The position numbers were made by a program, and so were the translations under genes. From assembly GCA_031763025.1 (NCBI GenBank), contig JASSKH010000010.1, positions 1,488,001 to 1,552,000 on the forward strand: a stretch of 64,000 nucleotides of DNA, read 5' to 3'. This document shows, one piece after another, positions 46,263 to 60,710 of the stretch. The notes under the pieces were generated by a model. It was given only the letters and a program-made list of their open reading frames with translations, was not told the origin of the DNA and did not search any database. This stretch comes from Macrocystis pyrifera. Its lineage: Eukaryota; Sar; Phaeophyceae; Laminariales; Laminariaceae. Numbering within the stretch: position 1 is the first letter of the stretch; the number at the start of each line of letters is the position of its first letter.

Positions 46263-47495
46263 GCTGGGAAAACCCCTGGTTTTCCATCTACGATACGCCT
46301 CCCAAATGCCAGAAATACGATCCCAATACCTGAACCCAGGTGATTACCGGGCTTTCAGCCTCGTTCAAGGCAGTATCATAACATTAGTACCAGCATAGAT
46401 TAGAGCACGCTATATGCCCGGGTATTCATTCCGGGGAACACCTCCCACAGCATCTCAGTCAGAGACCATAGCAGCAGAGTAGCAAGGACCGTAGCACACA
46501 CCGTACATACCATTTACGAGAGGTACCCGGTGTATGCAACAGCGTGGCCGTGTGCTGTGTAGTGCTGGTTGTGCCGCTGTAGTGACGGTATTGTTGACTG
46601 GGCGCAAAACGGCGCTATACATACATAGTGGAGGGATGACTACTACCGCACTACTGTGTATCACGCATCACGCAGCTTGCAGAGTTGAGTGCACCGCTTG
46701 TATCGACAGTCGTCGGGAGAGCTTACATAATACAGTTTGACTGATGACGCACCAGATGATTTTTTTAAAAGAAAATAATAAACAACGAAAAACAACGTAA
46801 CCAGATATTACTTACCAGCGTTGCAAAAAAAAAACGAGCGACTTGAATATTGATGAGTTTGTTTTGTTGACCCTCGAAACTTTTCATAGAAGAAGAGAAG
46901 AGTAGGAGCCTTCTCGCACAACACGGACACACGCAGCAAACACTATATGTATACAACTAAAAATACAGGAGAAGCAGGCCAACGAAAACACCCGAACGCG
47001 CAGCAATTAAGCCACCCTCGGCTCCGACAAGAAGAGCAGGAGATTGATGAGTTTCTTGTTTGACTCTCGAAGCTTTTCATGGAAAGGAAACTAGAGGAAG
47101 GAGGGGGAACCGCCTCTTCAAGCCCCCCAAAAAACACACACACAACAAAATGGAAACCACGAACACAGCAAATAGACGAGCTAATGTCCTGGTACGCCGT
47201 ACAGTACCAGGGTCAGTATATTACCACTGCGCAAAAGCATCCAGCGAGAATAACTGACTCTGCCCGGTGGTGCTTTGAAATTCTCTCTCCCCAAAAAATG
47301 TCTATTTCTGATTTTAGATTTTTTTGTCATCATTTTTATACTCTTCTCCAGCTAGCTCATCAGCTCATGGTCACGGGTATAGGACCTATGGTACACACTA
47401 AAACCTATGTATTTCCCTATCTGTACTACTGTAGCAATATTTGGTCCTATTTACTATGGTCCCCCGTACTATTTATATTAATACTACATGCCGGC

Positions 47496-47831
47496 GTCCC
47501 CGGTGGCTTGGTAGGTGGTCCGCGTGCCTATCAAGATCAATTTAGTGGGTTCGTGTCTCACCGTGTTCATGTTCGTACGGACGTTTTCTTGCATAAAGAA
47601 AAATTGATGAGCGGAAAGCGCGAGAGCGTGAGTTAGCTACGTACATTCGATGAAAATCGACGAGCAGAGGGAATGAATGCTGAACCCTATGCGCGATAAA
47701 AATAAAGGCACGTACCGGGGGGGAAAAGGGACGACAACTGTGACCACACCTTTTCCCAGAAGCCCGTTGAGGGTAAAAACCTCCTACGAGTTAGGCTGGA
47801 GTGTAAAAGTGATGATAAAACAAAACAAAAA
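47496..47831 (+). mobile_element. SINE-like element copy 2, unit 3
   Basis: Orthologue of 10447-10782, head 47496-47568; matches unit 2. Confidence 0.78.
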
Positions 47832-48237
47832 TGTACAGATACTTCTTCTGCTGTCTCTCTTTCTGCTGGCCAGCACATATCTAATAAACCAGATTGTAGT
47901 CTTTCAAGTCTATACGTAGACTGCCGGTATATGATACCTTGGTACCTGGTGCATCTCCACATCTATCCATCTTCATCTTGCTGTCTCGGATGTCCTCGAA
48001 GTACATCTACCAGGTAGCTCTTTAAGTGGGTCCGGTTCAAACGGTGATCGAAGATAATATAACGAGAAAGATCCACCTCAAGGATCCCCAGCTGATGATG
48101 AGCGACCTGCCGAGTGAACCAGCAGCGGCACCAGCAGCAGCAGCAGCAGCAAGCATCGTTCGCAATTATTGCCGAACGATGGCGAACGGTACCATGGAAG
48201 ACGGGCGATGGTGACGTACGATGGTGAGTGGTGGGTG

Positions 48238-48308
48238 AAGGATGTCGATGATAAAGGACAAAGCATGTCGATGATAGAGATACAAAGGATGCCGATGATA
48301 CAGAGACA
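48238..48308 (+). repeat. 24-bp minisatellite, three copies with a 1-bp loss, unit 3
   Basis: 71 bp; the first copy reads GATAAAGGACA where unit 2 has GATAAAGAGACA, which breaks the reading frame found in unit 2. Confidence 0.88.
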
Positions 48309-51300
48309 AGGGCGAACGATGGTCTCTACACGTACTGCCCGGTAGAATCTATTTTTTTTTTATAAATTTTTGAAATACGTCAGCTGTGAGTTCGACTGAT
48401 TAAATAGTTGTTACTCAACTTTGCAAGCTGCGTAAAATAAATTTATGTGTTACTCATCAAGACTCACTCACTCGTAGTTCACTCAAGGCACAGCAAGCAG
48501 CGTTGCAGCGTTGGAGATTGGAGCGGGCTGCTGCTTCTCTACACTACTCCTTCCTGGTCTGTGCCTTCATTGCTGCACTATACTGCTGCTGCGTAGTTGA
48601 CAGGGGGCCGTTCGTGTTGTAGACGGCAGCAATGGCGGCTGGCTGGTTCAGATCCTATGTTCGTTCATAGAAATAGCCACTGCTGTGTACGTATATGCGC
48701 GCAGAGGAAGCTTCGCCTACTATAATACTCGTACTACAGTAAAACTGTGTGGAGATGAAGCTTCCTGTTCTGTTGTACTGCAGTTCGACGAAACATTATA
48801 ACTAAATAAGTGAGTGTACGTCGGCCAGCTTGTACCAGGTGAGTTCAACCAACGTTAGGCTGATGCGCACAGCACAGCTCTGCAAGCTGCAAGCACACCA
48901 CGCGACGCATACAGTACACAGACATACATACATGCGCGATACGCTGGTCAACAAATAAGTGTTTCTCAACCGAGCCCTTCCTTGGGAAAGATACAGCAGG
49001 TCGGTCGCTTCCTTCCCTGGAATGGGGTCTGTGCCTGCTGGGTGATCTTTGGCCTCATCATGATTTATTTCTTTACCGTCTCTTGCGGGGCCGTGGAAAA
49101 ATACGACTACTACTCGCATACGCGCACGTGTTGGATGTTGTTTGCCACAAGGAAGCAGGCATGACATTGTGTGTTCGATCCAGATACACACATGACACAC
49201 ACATACAGCAACAACGACACCGATGAGGGTGTATCTATCTACTGTACCTCTCTCCAGTTGAAGCTTGGTCCCTTGTGGCGGCAAGCAGACCGGGCACCTG
49301 CGGCCCCATGCCCCAAGCTAAAAACCTCGAAGTGGACTACGTACGAACGTACGGTGTGCAGAGGGATTTCGCATCGTTTGAAAAAACATACATACTCCGC
49401 GAAAAGATACCGTACAGTCAGTAACGGCGTACCGCACAGCCGTGCTGCTGCTGCTGCTGCTGCTCCTGCTGTGTCTTACCTAGAAGCGAGCAGGGTTCAA
49501 CGCTTTGCTCGAAAAGCAGGCATCGTTGTTCGCTGCAAGCTCGGGATCTGGCACACAGCACACAGCCTGCTCGAGCTCGCGCTCGCTCCCAAACCAACCA
49601 CGGTCGACCCTTACCCAAGCTCACAAGGCAAGGTCTCTGCCGTATGCGTTTTCCTGTTTTCGACTTGATGTCGTTGGCGCATTTATTTGTCTTTATTCTG
49701 ATTCCACCCGCCCGACAGTCTCATCGTGCACCTCACCTCACGACACGTCGTAGCCCTACTTCACCGAGACTGATCCCGGTACTGGGCAAAGGACGGCAGA
49801 CTTTGTTTCGCAGCCTCGCTTGGGATTCGAGGGGGTGGCTGCTGACTCGGGTTGCAGATGAGGTGTGGGGCTGACGCGAGGTGGCAAGCAGAACCGGTGA
49901 CCAGAAATGTTTTGTTTTTTTTTTTTTTGCGGGTTCGTAGCTTGCCCAATCAAATCCCCTGCCGTTTTTTTTTTCTTTGTACGTACGGAGTGCAGTATAC
50001 CTGCTATAGAACGGAGGGGGTTTGTTATAGATAAAAGACAGCGCCTCAGTGGGGCTTGCCCAACCTGGAGCCGTCTGCTTTTTTTGCCTTGTCCGAGCCC
50101 TTCTCGAGCACATGGATGGTGTCATTCCGGCATGCACCGACCCCCTCACGCATAACACGCACAGTGTCATATCGCGAAGGTTTGGCCGTTCAAATCTGTA
50201 CTGCGATGGATGCTGAATGGATATCCGATATGGAATTGACTACCCGAGAGCGGCTGTTTTAATGATTCGAGCTACATACAGTGTGGATTGACTATTATTA
50301 ATAGCTTTGGCAATATAGGAACGGAAGGTGGTGGATGCATGCTGGACGAGGGATATGACATGTGGAATAATGTGGAATGGAAGAGGAAGGCGATCCACAC
50401 CGTACACGGCAGGCATACAGAAACTATGTTAAATCCGGTGGCGGAAGCACGAACAGCAGATTCCCCTTGAAACATGGACCCACTTTTGTTTTCTAACCAA
50501 TTTTACCTGAATTCGTACTAGACTTGGAGCTTTTCGCAATAAAAACGGGCTTACACTCGTATAAAGGTACCTCACCATGAAAAATACCCCCCCTTCCCCC
50601 TTCCCCCACGCCCTCCGCGCGCGCTCGCGCAACGAAAAAGGCGGCTTGTATTTTAAGCGTAGTGCAAATATTTGTGTGCGTGTGTTGCATCCATCCCGTC
50701 TGTCGGTGGTCTACTATATGTATGATACCCCTCGTGCGTGCCAGCTAGGCCCATCGCGAGCCAAAATTCTAGGTGGTGGTGACGACTGCGCACCCGAGTA
50801 GACAGCAGTAATCGGCAAGCGTTTTGTATATCTGCCTCTTGCCGCACCCCCCCACCCGCCCCGGTTGCTCTTCACCAACAGCCAGAAAGCAGACTAAACC
50901 TTCTAGTGCTGTTGTACTTTGGTCAAGTAGTAATATACTCCCTGCACTTGATATCTATTTTTAAGAGCTCTGATAACAAAATGAAGATTCCTCGCCCTCG
51001 AACTTGAGCTAGGTACGAAGCAAAAAAAAAAAAACGTATCAGCTACGTATGAACATACGAAGTACTATTGGACATGGCATAAGTAAATGCCTCTGTAAGG
51101 CGTTAAAGCACTTGCTCCAGCCAAGTCAATCCACGTCTTCAACACAGAAAAAAAACAGGCTCCTAATCCCTGAGTAGGTAGCGCTCGAAACAACGGACCA
51201 CTACTATCCCGTCAGGAGCCAAATCATGGACTCTCTCACGACGTATGCTACAATATAGGGGCCCGTCATTCGAGGAGCTCCCCACCTTTTACCCAAACAC

Positions 51301-53537
51301 CGACTGTGAGAATAATGGAAGCGCTAAACCCGATTAACAATCCCATGGCCTTCGTGGATAGAAAAACAAAATCGAATAAAATTCCGAAACACACAGAAGG
51401 TATTCCAACGATAAGGCATGCCCTACGGGGTAGCTCCTCAGTGCCCGTAAGGAGCTCCGTCAGTCACATAAACATTTGCCCTGCAAGGCAAAATGCGCTT
51501 CTTCTGTCGCTGTTGCCATCTACCTTCACGTTCAACAGGCCTTGCTTGAACGGGTTCTGGTTTATCTTCAACTTTTCTTGCAGCAAAAGGTTTCCGGTGT
51601 TTCTGACGGAGCGAGTGCACAACACGGATGGGAGCACTGCAGTAATTAGCGTTTGACGGGAAGGGTGGGGGCGGGGGGGAAGGAGGGAGGGGGGAGGGAG
51701 GGAGGGGGGAGGGGTCTGGAGTATTTCAGAGGAAGACACGCATCGATGCCTCCAACGGCAAAACGAAAATACAGAACCTCTGCCTCTGGGATACGCAAGT
51801 ACGCACCAACGCTGGGTTCGAGCGGGACTGCCTGTTCCGCGGTACGCCTGTTCGCCGCCCCCGCTGCCCCCGTTCCATGGGTTGTCTGACGCACATGTAT
51901 CTATACACATACACATATACATGTAAACAAATCCCGCTCCTCACGAAATAGTCGATCTGGATTCTAACGAGACAATCCAAGTCTAACTCGCTTCTTGTTA
52001 GACAAGACACGCAAGCCCTAGAGGGAAAAACAACAACATCGCTGGTTGCTAGCCATATACTTGTACTTCGCAAATGTCTTATCCTCGTGCAGTCTGGTTT
52101 CTGCCTCGACGCGCGCTCTATGAAGTGCGTTCTCATTTCTACACGACGGTGGCTCTAAGCACTGGTCACCAGGGGCTACGATCACGCGTTTGAGGCGTAT
52201 AAACATGCCACTACCTCTTTACCAATATACAAACAGTATTGTTCGTACTCTCTGAAACCTCTCGTTCTTTTGTCATCGTGCGTGCACGCATGAAGCCAAA
52301 ACAAAGTACGCTTGCTATCCTCATGGGCGACACCACAGCAAGCGCAAAAAATACCACGAGTGTCAAAAACTTGCGGGGGTAAAACTCACGAGCGAAGAAG
52401 CCACGCGCCCATTAACCCATAAGGGCGAGACTGGTGATGCTCAGGGGCGGTGCGCGATGCCGTCGGCGCCGACGGGGAAAGCTACAGTAAAGTAACTGCC
52501 GTCGCTCATGCTACCCTTTGAAGAAAAACAAAACGACAGGTAAATTGAAGAAACTACCTCTGCTGATCTCACCCAACTAGAAAAAAAACAGTTAGCGCCA
52601 TCAAGCTGCACGCCCGCCCGCCGACACACACCGCGAGCGGCGAAGCGCCGCGAAAGCCGGTACGGGCGAGGAAGCGGCAAGGGGGCGAAAATCGAGCCGT
52701 GCACGCTTGCTCGCACGCAAAAACAAACGAAACAAACGAAAAAATGAGCAAACGAAAAAAAGCGTTTCGCACCATGGCGGCGGTGGAGAACAGGCCCTTG
52801 CGTCACCCATGGCGTCTTGCGTCGCGTACTGCGGGCCTCACTGTCGGAGGTGCATGATGAAAGCTTTCAATCTCTCGGCTGGCTCTTCGTCACCCGATTT
52901 CTGCCGCCCACCCCACCCCCCCCCCAAAGCACACCCACACCGACATCCACGCCCGCATACAGATGCATACCAACACTCACAACCAGACGCACACCCAAAC
53001 CCCCCCGAAAAAAAACAAGAGGCAACGCACGCACGGCGTTGTAGGGGGAGTCGTTAGGGACGATCGAGGCAACGAACGTATGAGCGTGTTAACGGGTGAC
53101 CTGTAACCTAGAGCGTTCACGATGTCGCGTATGCAGGGGCATGGGGGAAGGGGAAGGGGGGGTTGTAACCCCCCGTGCGGGGGCGCGTGCGACAGTCCGG
53201 TACGGGATCGCCAGTCTTGGCGCAGTTCAGCAGTTCAGCAGCAGCAGCAGCAGTCAGCAAAAGTATGCAACAGTCAAAGCAGGTAGCAGCAGCCAGCTGC
53301 AGTCAGCAGGTACCAACATCCAAACCACAACCACTTGTCGTTTCAGGCGAGGGCTGTGGGGGAGAGGGAGCGCGAAACGAGAAAGAGGAAGGAGGAGACG
53401 CCTCTCGGGCTCAAATTCCGACTGGGTGAGACCACGATGACACCCGTCAAGCACTTTGGTGTTGCGCAGGGGTGTGATCCTTTTTCTGCACTGATGTTTA
53501 CACGACAGGAAAAATGCCAATACCAAACATTAATAGG

Positions 53538-53694
53538 GAGGCACGAGCTCGGCTCTTAGTCTCCGCGTGCACGAAAGGAGTAAAGCTGCTCTTCTTCTAG
53601 CTCTAAGCAAACAATACACGTGAGTACCAGCGAGTAGCGACTTAATAGGCAAACCTGTCCAGGGATACAAAGTGTCCCGACCTTGATCTTAACA
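53538..53694 (-). mobile_element. LTR-like fragment B, unit 3
   Basis: Same as the unit 2 copy at 34989-35145, with one private change (GAGTAGCGAC for GAGTACCGAC). Confidence 0.5.
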
Positions 53695-55363
53695 AGCACG
53701 GGCATGGCGCGGTCATCGGACATGGTCAAGCGACCAAGAAGCGCGGCTGAAGAAGCAACATCGGTCAGCGAGGGAACCACTTGGCTCTTGTTTCTGGTCG
53801 TGACCTCGGGGACGGAATCGCCAGGAGCGCCCTTCGCTCGATCTCTCTTTCCCCCGCCCGCGGTTTCTTGGATGTCAAGCCCCTTGTCCGCGAGACGTGC
53901 CGCTGCCGTTGTCTGTAGCTGGGCCGCGGCAGGACCTGCCGTCCCCTCCAATGCTCGGACGCCGGCGGTCTCGGCCACCAGCGCGGCGGTGGGAGCTGTC
54001 GCGACCCCCAGAGCTATCGTCTACTCCCGGGGGCCGGTGGACCCGATCATCAGAGGGGCGTTTGGAGGAGGCGTGGGCCAGCCCAGCCCAGAGCCCTGTC
54101 CGCCGTTCGGGGGCTGGTGTCCCTGGTGTCCGTAGCGCTGCTGGCTCCTGAGGTGGGCGAGGTAGTCGTTTGGAGCAGGCCAGCAGATGGGGTGCGGGGA
54201 AAGGTCGTGAGCCCATCTGACGTGAAGGAGGGTAGAAGGGCGCATTGCTTCGTAATGGCTCCTGATCCACAACAAGATTGTTTGTTTTTTAACCGTATAT
54301 GTGACACCTACTAAGAAAACAAAACGAGCACTAACAAGAAAGGCAGGCTCAGACGTACAGGAAAATAAGAAGATCAGGAACCACTATGCCGAATTTAGTG
54401 CCGAATGTACCCATTATTCACAGAAAAGAAACACAGCCTGGACCAGCTTTCCCATTTCTTGTTGGGTGCCCGACACTGCTGCACCGCAATTTGTCCGGGG
54501 ACAGCAAGGATTGAGCGGGCCAATAAATCACACGCGAAGAAAACACAAACAAACCGCATCCTAAAATGCCATCATCATTCACTCATTGTCGTCGTCGGCG
54601 TATTGGCTGGTGTGTCAGCTGTCGCTCCAAATATAGTCGAGCTCCCAGCTTGAAGGCCTTCTGTCGTTTTATTTTTTATTTTCTTCTTTTCATTTTTTTT
54701 CATTATTAGGAGGAAACCCGACGTTCGGGCGAAAACCCCCTGGAACCACCGCACTGAATACCGACAAAACAAAAACAGCCGCCACCGCCACCGCCACCGC
54801 CGCCGCCCACTGCTGCTGCTGCTGCTGCTGCTGCGCTTGCAAGGCTCTGGAAGACGCAAACAATAAAAACATCCCCCCATCCCCTCCCCCTGCATGCACC
54901 GCCGGGGGGTTGCTTGCCACGCCCACGCCCCCGTCCGCCACAATTCATGGAAACCGCGATCGATAAGGGTCGTGTTACGGGAAGCGACCCTATGCGCATC
55001 ACGATTTTGCACACCTGTGTATTGTCCTAGTATTGCGTGAGACATCAGCATACTAAAGCATGTGTTTTCCTTCAAACTGCCTGACTTGTTCGGTTCTCAG
55101 TCACAAGTCCTCAGTTTGGTATATTCGTGCTTTCCTGTGATCGATATACCCCAAGCTCCAGCCCACGCACGTTTAATCGATCCCCTTCTATGCTATCCTT
55201 CCGGGGTATTACAACTCCGGGTCTACAAATAAAATGATGAAATACCCTCTGCTCGCCGTGACATTGCCTCAACTAAAGCCACCTCCACTCCCTAGACCAC
55301 TGTTTGCCATGTGTGTACTATAGACTCTGGTCCACCCCCCACCCCCTCCAAGACTCTCATTCG

Positions 55364-55632
55364 AAGCTGTCACCCATATGCAAGTCCGCCTCGCAAGCGG
55401 TTCTTATTAGGATGCTGCTCACCCTTCATGCGACTCACACAACACCTCACGTTTCGCATCGCGCTTATTCGTTCAAGCAAGCAATATCTGCCTTGTCGGT
55501 GAAAACCCGACATGCTCCGTCCCGGCATTGTAGGGATGCGAGGGTCTATGGCCATGCGACTACGGCCATGCCCGGCATAAATACCCCCCCCCTCCCCCCC
55601 CCCCCCATGCCCCCCCCCCCCCCCCCCCCCCC
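55364..55632 (-). repeat. Dispersed element beta, unit 3
   Basis: As in units 1/2 but the duplicated head is lost, so two C runs are nearly merged (55584-55632). Confidence 0.75.
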
Positions 55633-56746
55633 AAGACGTGAGACCTTGCCCATATACGGAACCCGGTGTGGACTGTTGGAAGTCACTCTCTGCAATCCGA
55701 GACGGTACAGGTGGTGGTCTCCTATATAGGTGGTGTCTTACTTTCTGAGCCCCTCACACATGAGGAGCTCAAACCCTCACCCGAAATATGGCTTCCGAAA
55801 ACGTTTTTTCGTCCAACCCGACCAATATTTCTATGTATGCGCCAGCCCTGAAACTAATGTACGCGTACACAAACGTTATCATGCTAGCAGTAGCAGTAGC
55901 CGGTGGTTGGCTCACTTGAGAAGATCGGTCAGTCAGAAACACATTGAGCCAACATGAGCAACCTCTTGCCACCGTGGGAGGAGTCAGACGGTTTTGGTTT
56001 TTCGCCCACACCCTGATAAAACCTGCTGCGGACTACTGGAAGACACTCGCTCCCTACTTCTCCCTCCGAAGTCTCGACGATGTAGTGTCGATGCCCGCAT
56101 CGTTGGACGGAACACGCCGGACACTCGACGCGTCTGTTCATAGTCGCCAGGTGCTACATACCATGGTCTACAGAGTCCCAAAAAAACGGTTTGAGATGAC
56201 ACCCGCCAAAGGAAATGGACGATCAAGGTTTTGGGAGACGAAGTCACACGCACGGTCATGCTTCAGAGCAATGATGCCTTATCTTTTGCACTTTTCAAAC
56301 GCGGCGGAGCCCAATACGTCACCCCGAAAAACAATACTTTGACGATGTGGTAGCGCAAACCCCGACCAACGTTTGTACGCGCCAGTCCTAAAGGAAGTAC
56401 ACTACAGCGGTCTACAGTAGTAAGAGGTAACATTCTGACCGGTAGTTGCTCACTTCAGAAGCCCAGCCGGTCAGAAAACGTAGGGCCAAAAAAAAACGCA
56501 TCCCCTAAGGTGGGATGCGTCCAAAAATCGTTTAAACCTGGAGATGCACGTACGCCCCTCCCTCCAAATCACGGCGAGGCTCAACGACAGACAACCAAGG
56601 CTGCTTTTTACTTTAGTTCTCTTGGGGTGTAACGGCGACCCAACTCATCACGGTGCAGTCTTCCACCGGCCAATATTTGGTATAAAATACGTCAATGTGC
56701 GCAAGAATACGCGATTTATTACTCGCGACGTTCGTCGCCGAGTCAA

Positions 56747-56779
56747 CTGCTACTGCTGCTGCTGTTGCTGCTGCTGCTG
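56747..56779. repeat. CTG trinucleotide tract, unit 4 (short)
   Basis: About 33 bp, similar to the short allele of unit 1, with a single TTG interruption. Confidence 0.95.
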
Positions 56780-57032
56780 CCCCGAGCATCCGCGATGGTG
56801 CCACATGCGAACGTAGAAAAACCTGCATTTATCAAGAGGGAGGCAGCGGGAGACACGCATGCACACGACTGGAAGAGAGGGGGGCGGGGGGGAGGAGGAG
56901 GTGAGACAGAACTGAGTTATTACACGTTTTTTGACGTAAACCGCGCAAATATTCTCGAATAGAAATCTTCATTAATTTGTGGGCACCTTAGGCCTTCGCA
57001 AATTTAATATCGGAACTTCCTGTAGACACCGT

Positions 57033-57130
57033 GAACCTCTTTAGTACCGCAGTCTCGCTTTGGGGACAAACTACTTAGAATTTGACTAAAATGTCCCCAA
57101 AACGGGACTGTAGTTCTAACGAAAAGGGTC
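57033..57130. mobile_element. Foldback element copy 1, unit 4
   Basis: Orthologous position to 493-590; arms as in unit 1. Confidence 0.7.
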
Positions 57131-58990
57131 GACCCCCCCGACGAATTGCTCTCGCGTTTGTGGGGAACAATATTGGATTCAGTGTTGGACAGTTTTCGAA
57201 GCAACAATTGACGTGGGGGTGGAACGCTCACGAGGAGTAGAATAAACGAGGGTTTGCCCAGGGAGCGAGGCAGGGAGGGAGAGAAGGAGGCAGGGAGGGA
57301 AGGAGGGAAGGAGGTTAGGGACGGGCCTTCCAGAAAGGCAAGTGGGATATACTTTGTTGACTCAGAGTGATAAAAGAGAGAGACAGCTGCGGTATTAGAG
57401 GGCATGTTCGATTTTATGTCGGACTGGAACATGTACGATACATTTTTTTGGAATTGCAAAAAGCAAACAACAATTTGGGTTGTTGATACTTGTCAGAAGT
57501 GCACCCACAGTTTTTTTTTTTTTCGAGAACACATACTTGAATTTACTGTAGGATATTGTTTGCAGTACATGCTCAAAAATGGTTGAACGGAGCCGACCCG
57601 TCGAGATCACGCCGGACGTCGAGATCGACAGCGGTGCACTACAACCCTGGTCGATCGAGAAATCACCCACTTCTCTTCTTCTCGTAGAAAGCGAAAGAAT
57701 GCCGGAGTTCCCTTCCAGATAGGCCACTGTCGGGAAGTGTCCTTGCTTCCGTGCCTCGCATTTCCCCTCTCCAGTCGTGAAACGCCCTTCGAAGCTCGCC
57801 AATCACTCCTGATTCGTACACAGACCGATTGGTTTTTTGTTTGTTCAAGGCAAGGAAGACGGATTAACCGGACCGAAACTGGCGAGCGAGCTTGGAACGA
57901 CGAAAACGTGGCCGGAATGGTGTACGCCCGTAGCCGGAATGAGGGAAATGAACTATGCGATTGCGATGCGGACCGACAAAGGGCGGCGAGTCGATGTTTC
58001 TTTTGCGTTTCAACGATTTTGGGATACGGACGTCACGATCGTTTCTCGACACCCGCGTCCGTAGATTTCAAAATGCTCTATAGCTACGGACGCAAAGTTA
58101 ACGCCGCGACGATAACAAGCACACGCCCCCCAACAAGCGTGCACTGCACTCTCCGCTCTCACGAAAACGAACTGAAAAACAACGATAGAAACTTCTCCCT
58201 TACCCAATATAACACTGAACGAAACCGTTTTGATCTATTTGAAAGAGTTTTTCAAGTTTCAAGGCGGCGACGTGTTGTATTTACAGGCGGTACCAAGAGC
58301 TTGTACCTCATCATTTTCTCCACCGACAACGCAGCGACAGCGATGCAAATGCTCCCCTAGATTTCTGCCGAAGATGCTCCCGATTGCCGCTTCTAAGCCG
58401 TCCCGCTGGGATGGATGTGGAAAAACTCGGGCATGCTCGGCAGATCAAAACGCACAGCGAGCACAACGGACGTCGACGCCAAATAGTTGAAACCAAGGAA
58501 ATCACATTCGTACCGGGTAGTGATAGTGCATGCCGCACACGTAGAACAATATAATGAATAACAAATCACGTTGTTTATTGGACCAGGAAAAAACATGTAC
58601 ACCTGTCAGTTACACATTTCGTGCGTCGTGCGGTTCAAGATGAGCGAACGTCGCTCTACCCGGTCGTAAAAATGCGCACGCGACGTCAACCAGTGCGTGC
58701 GATGTGATGCGACAAACAAACAAAAAACACCCTGGACGAAAAGAAGAACCTGTAATTGAAAGTGAGGCCAAACGGAGAACACGACCAATATTCAGAAAGG
58801 CCGACGCAAATGCATGCCTCAAAACGGGATAGACATGCACCGTCATCGACTTAGCTTAACCGGTGGGGACCTACCTGCGAACGGACCAACAACCACCTAA
58901 GAACCAAAAGGAGTGCCGAGAAATGTAGCAGCAGCACCCAGACCAAATTGAGCCCACAGACACGCATTCCTGGTCTAGACGAAACCACAG

Positions 58991-60710
58991 CAGTGTCAAC
59001 CTAAACCTTGGCCAAGGGCTTGCTCTACTTGACTGTAAAATGACACGCCAATCGCGGAAAACGCTAGACCAACCGAGCATATCAACGGACAACAACGCCT
59101 CATCCTCATACAAAGGGAGGGGCCCCCATTTCGTGCTAGGCGAGGGTCCAGGTAGAGTGTTCCGACGGCCGGTCCATGAATATAAAAGCTACCCCCTCCC
59201 GAGAGGGTAGTCCAGGGAGTTGACCACCGCCGTCGACGCAGAACCGCCAAGCGGCCGAGCGCCGGCACCGGCAGCGGCGGTTTCGCCAGACACCAATGTC
59301 GGTACGTAGATCTAAGCGGCATCACGACAACCGTACGACCACCACACAGCCCTCAATCTGCCCGTACAGCAGCGTACCATTGGCAGCTCTGCTCGATTGG
59401 AAATTGGGCGCACGGTGGCGGCACAGCTGCGGCAAAGCGCTTGACCATACCGACGATGGCGACCGACAAACCAACGCCTCATCTTCATACGAAGGGATAA
59501 GCCCCGCTTTCGCGCCGGGCGAGGGTCCAGGTAGAGTGTCCCGAGGGCCGGTCCATAAAACCTAACTTACCCGCTCCCGAGAGGGTAGTCCAGGGAGATA
59601 ACCACCGCCGTCGATGCGGAACCGCCAAGCGGTCGCGCGCCGGCGCCGGCAGCGGCGATGTTTCCAGACTCCACAAACCAACAACCCGACCATACAAACC
59701 TCTCTCTAGTGGTATTTGGTAGGGTTGTCGTGGGCGCTGCAAACTAATCCTACAGCGCAGTAAGAAACAGAAGAAGAATACGGAGACCGTACGAAACAAG
59801 AAGCCGATGGGAAACAGCACGTACTCTCGTAATCACGTTTTAAGCAGAGAAGCAGAATATCAAGAAACATGAACAATATATCACAAATTTGTACCTCAGG
59901 TAGACAGACGAAACCACAGCAGTGTCAACGTAAAACTTGGCCAAGGGCTTGCTCTACTTGACTGTAAAATGACACGCCAATCGTGGAAAACGCTAGACCA
60001 ACCGAGCATATCAACGGACAACAACGCCTCATCTTCATACAAAGGGAGGGGCCCCCATTTCGTGCTAGGCGAGGGTCCAGGTAGAGTGTTCCGACGGCCG
60101 GTCCATGAATATAAAAGCTACCCCCTCCCGAGAGGGTAGTCCAGGGAGTTGACCACCGCCGTCGACGCAGAACCGCCAAGCGGCCGAGCGCCGGCACCGG
60201 CAGCGGCGGTTTCGCCAGACACCAATATCGGTACGTAGATCTAGGCGGCATCACGACAACCGTACGACCACCACACAGCCCTCAATCTGCCCGTACAGCA
60301 GCGTACCATTGGCAGCTCTGCTCGATTGGAAATTGGGCGCACGGTGGCGGCACAGCTGCGGCAAAGCGCTTGACCATACCGACGATGGCGACCGACAAAA
60401 CCAACGCCTCATCTTCATACGAAGGGATAAGCCCCGCTTTCGCGCCGGGCGAGGGTCCAGGTAGAGTGTCCCGAGGGCCGGTCCATAAAACCTAACTTAC
60501 CCGCTCCCGAGAGGGTAGTCCAGGGAGATAACCACCGCCGTCGATGCGGAACCGCCAAGCGGTCGCGCGCCGGCGCCGGCAGCGGCGATATGTCTAGACT
60601 CTACAAACCAACAACCCGACCATACAATCCTCTCTCTAGTGGTATTTGGTAGGGTTGTCGTGGGCGCTGCAAACTAATCCTACAGCGCAGTAAGAAACAG
60701 AAGAAAACTT
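58991..60710. repeat. Nested ~930-bp tandem array, unit 4 (two periods)
   Basis: Periods begin at 58991 and 59920 (929 bp). As in unit 1 the array is followed by the ~178-bp segment (CTTTCGAGGCAAC onward) that units 2 and 3 have lost. Confidence 0.92.

Larger units (their letters stand above)
38027..56545. repeat. Macro-tandem repeat, unit 3 (18,519 bp)
   Basis: Third complete copy, near-identical to unit 2 up to about 54.3 kb. After that point it carries many private changes not found in units 1 or 2: GAAGCGACCC for GAAGCGGCCC near 54984, ATTGCGTGAG for ATTACGTGAG near 55034, CCTTCCGGGG for CCATCCGGGG near 55198, CTAAAGCC for CTGCAGCC near 55273, ACGCGTACAC near 55861. The short C-run-flanked repeat seen at 18505-18540 in unit 1 has been absorbed into a long C tract near 55600. 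Confidence 0.97.
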
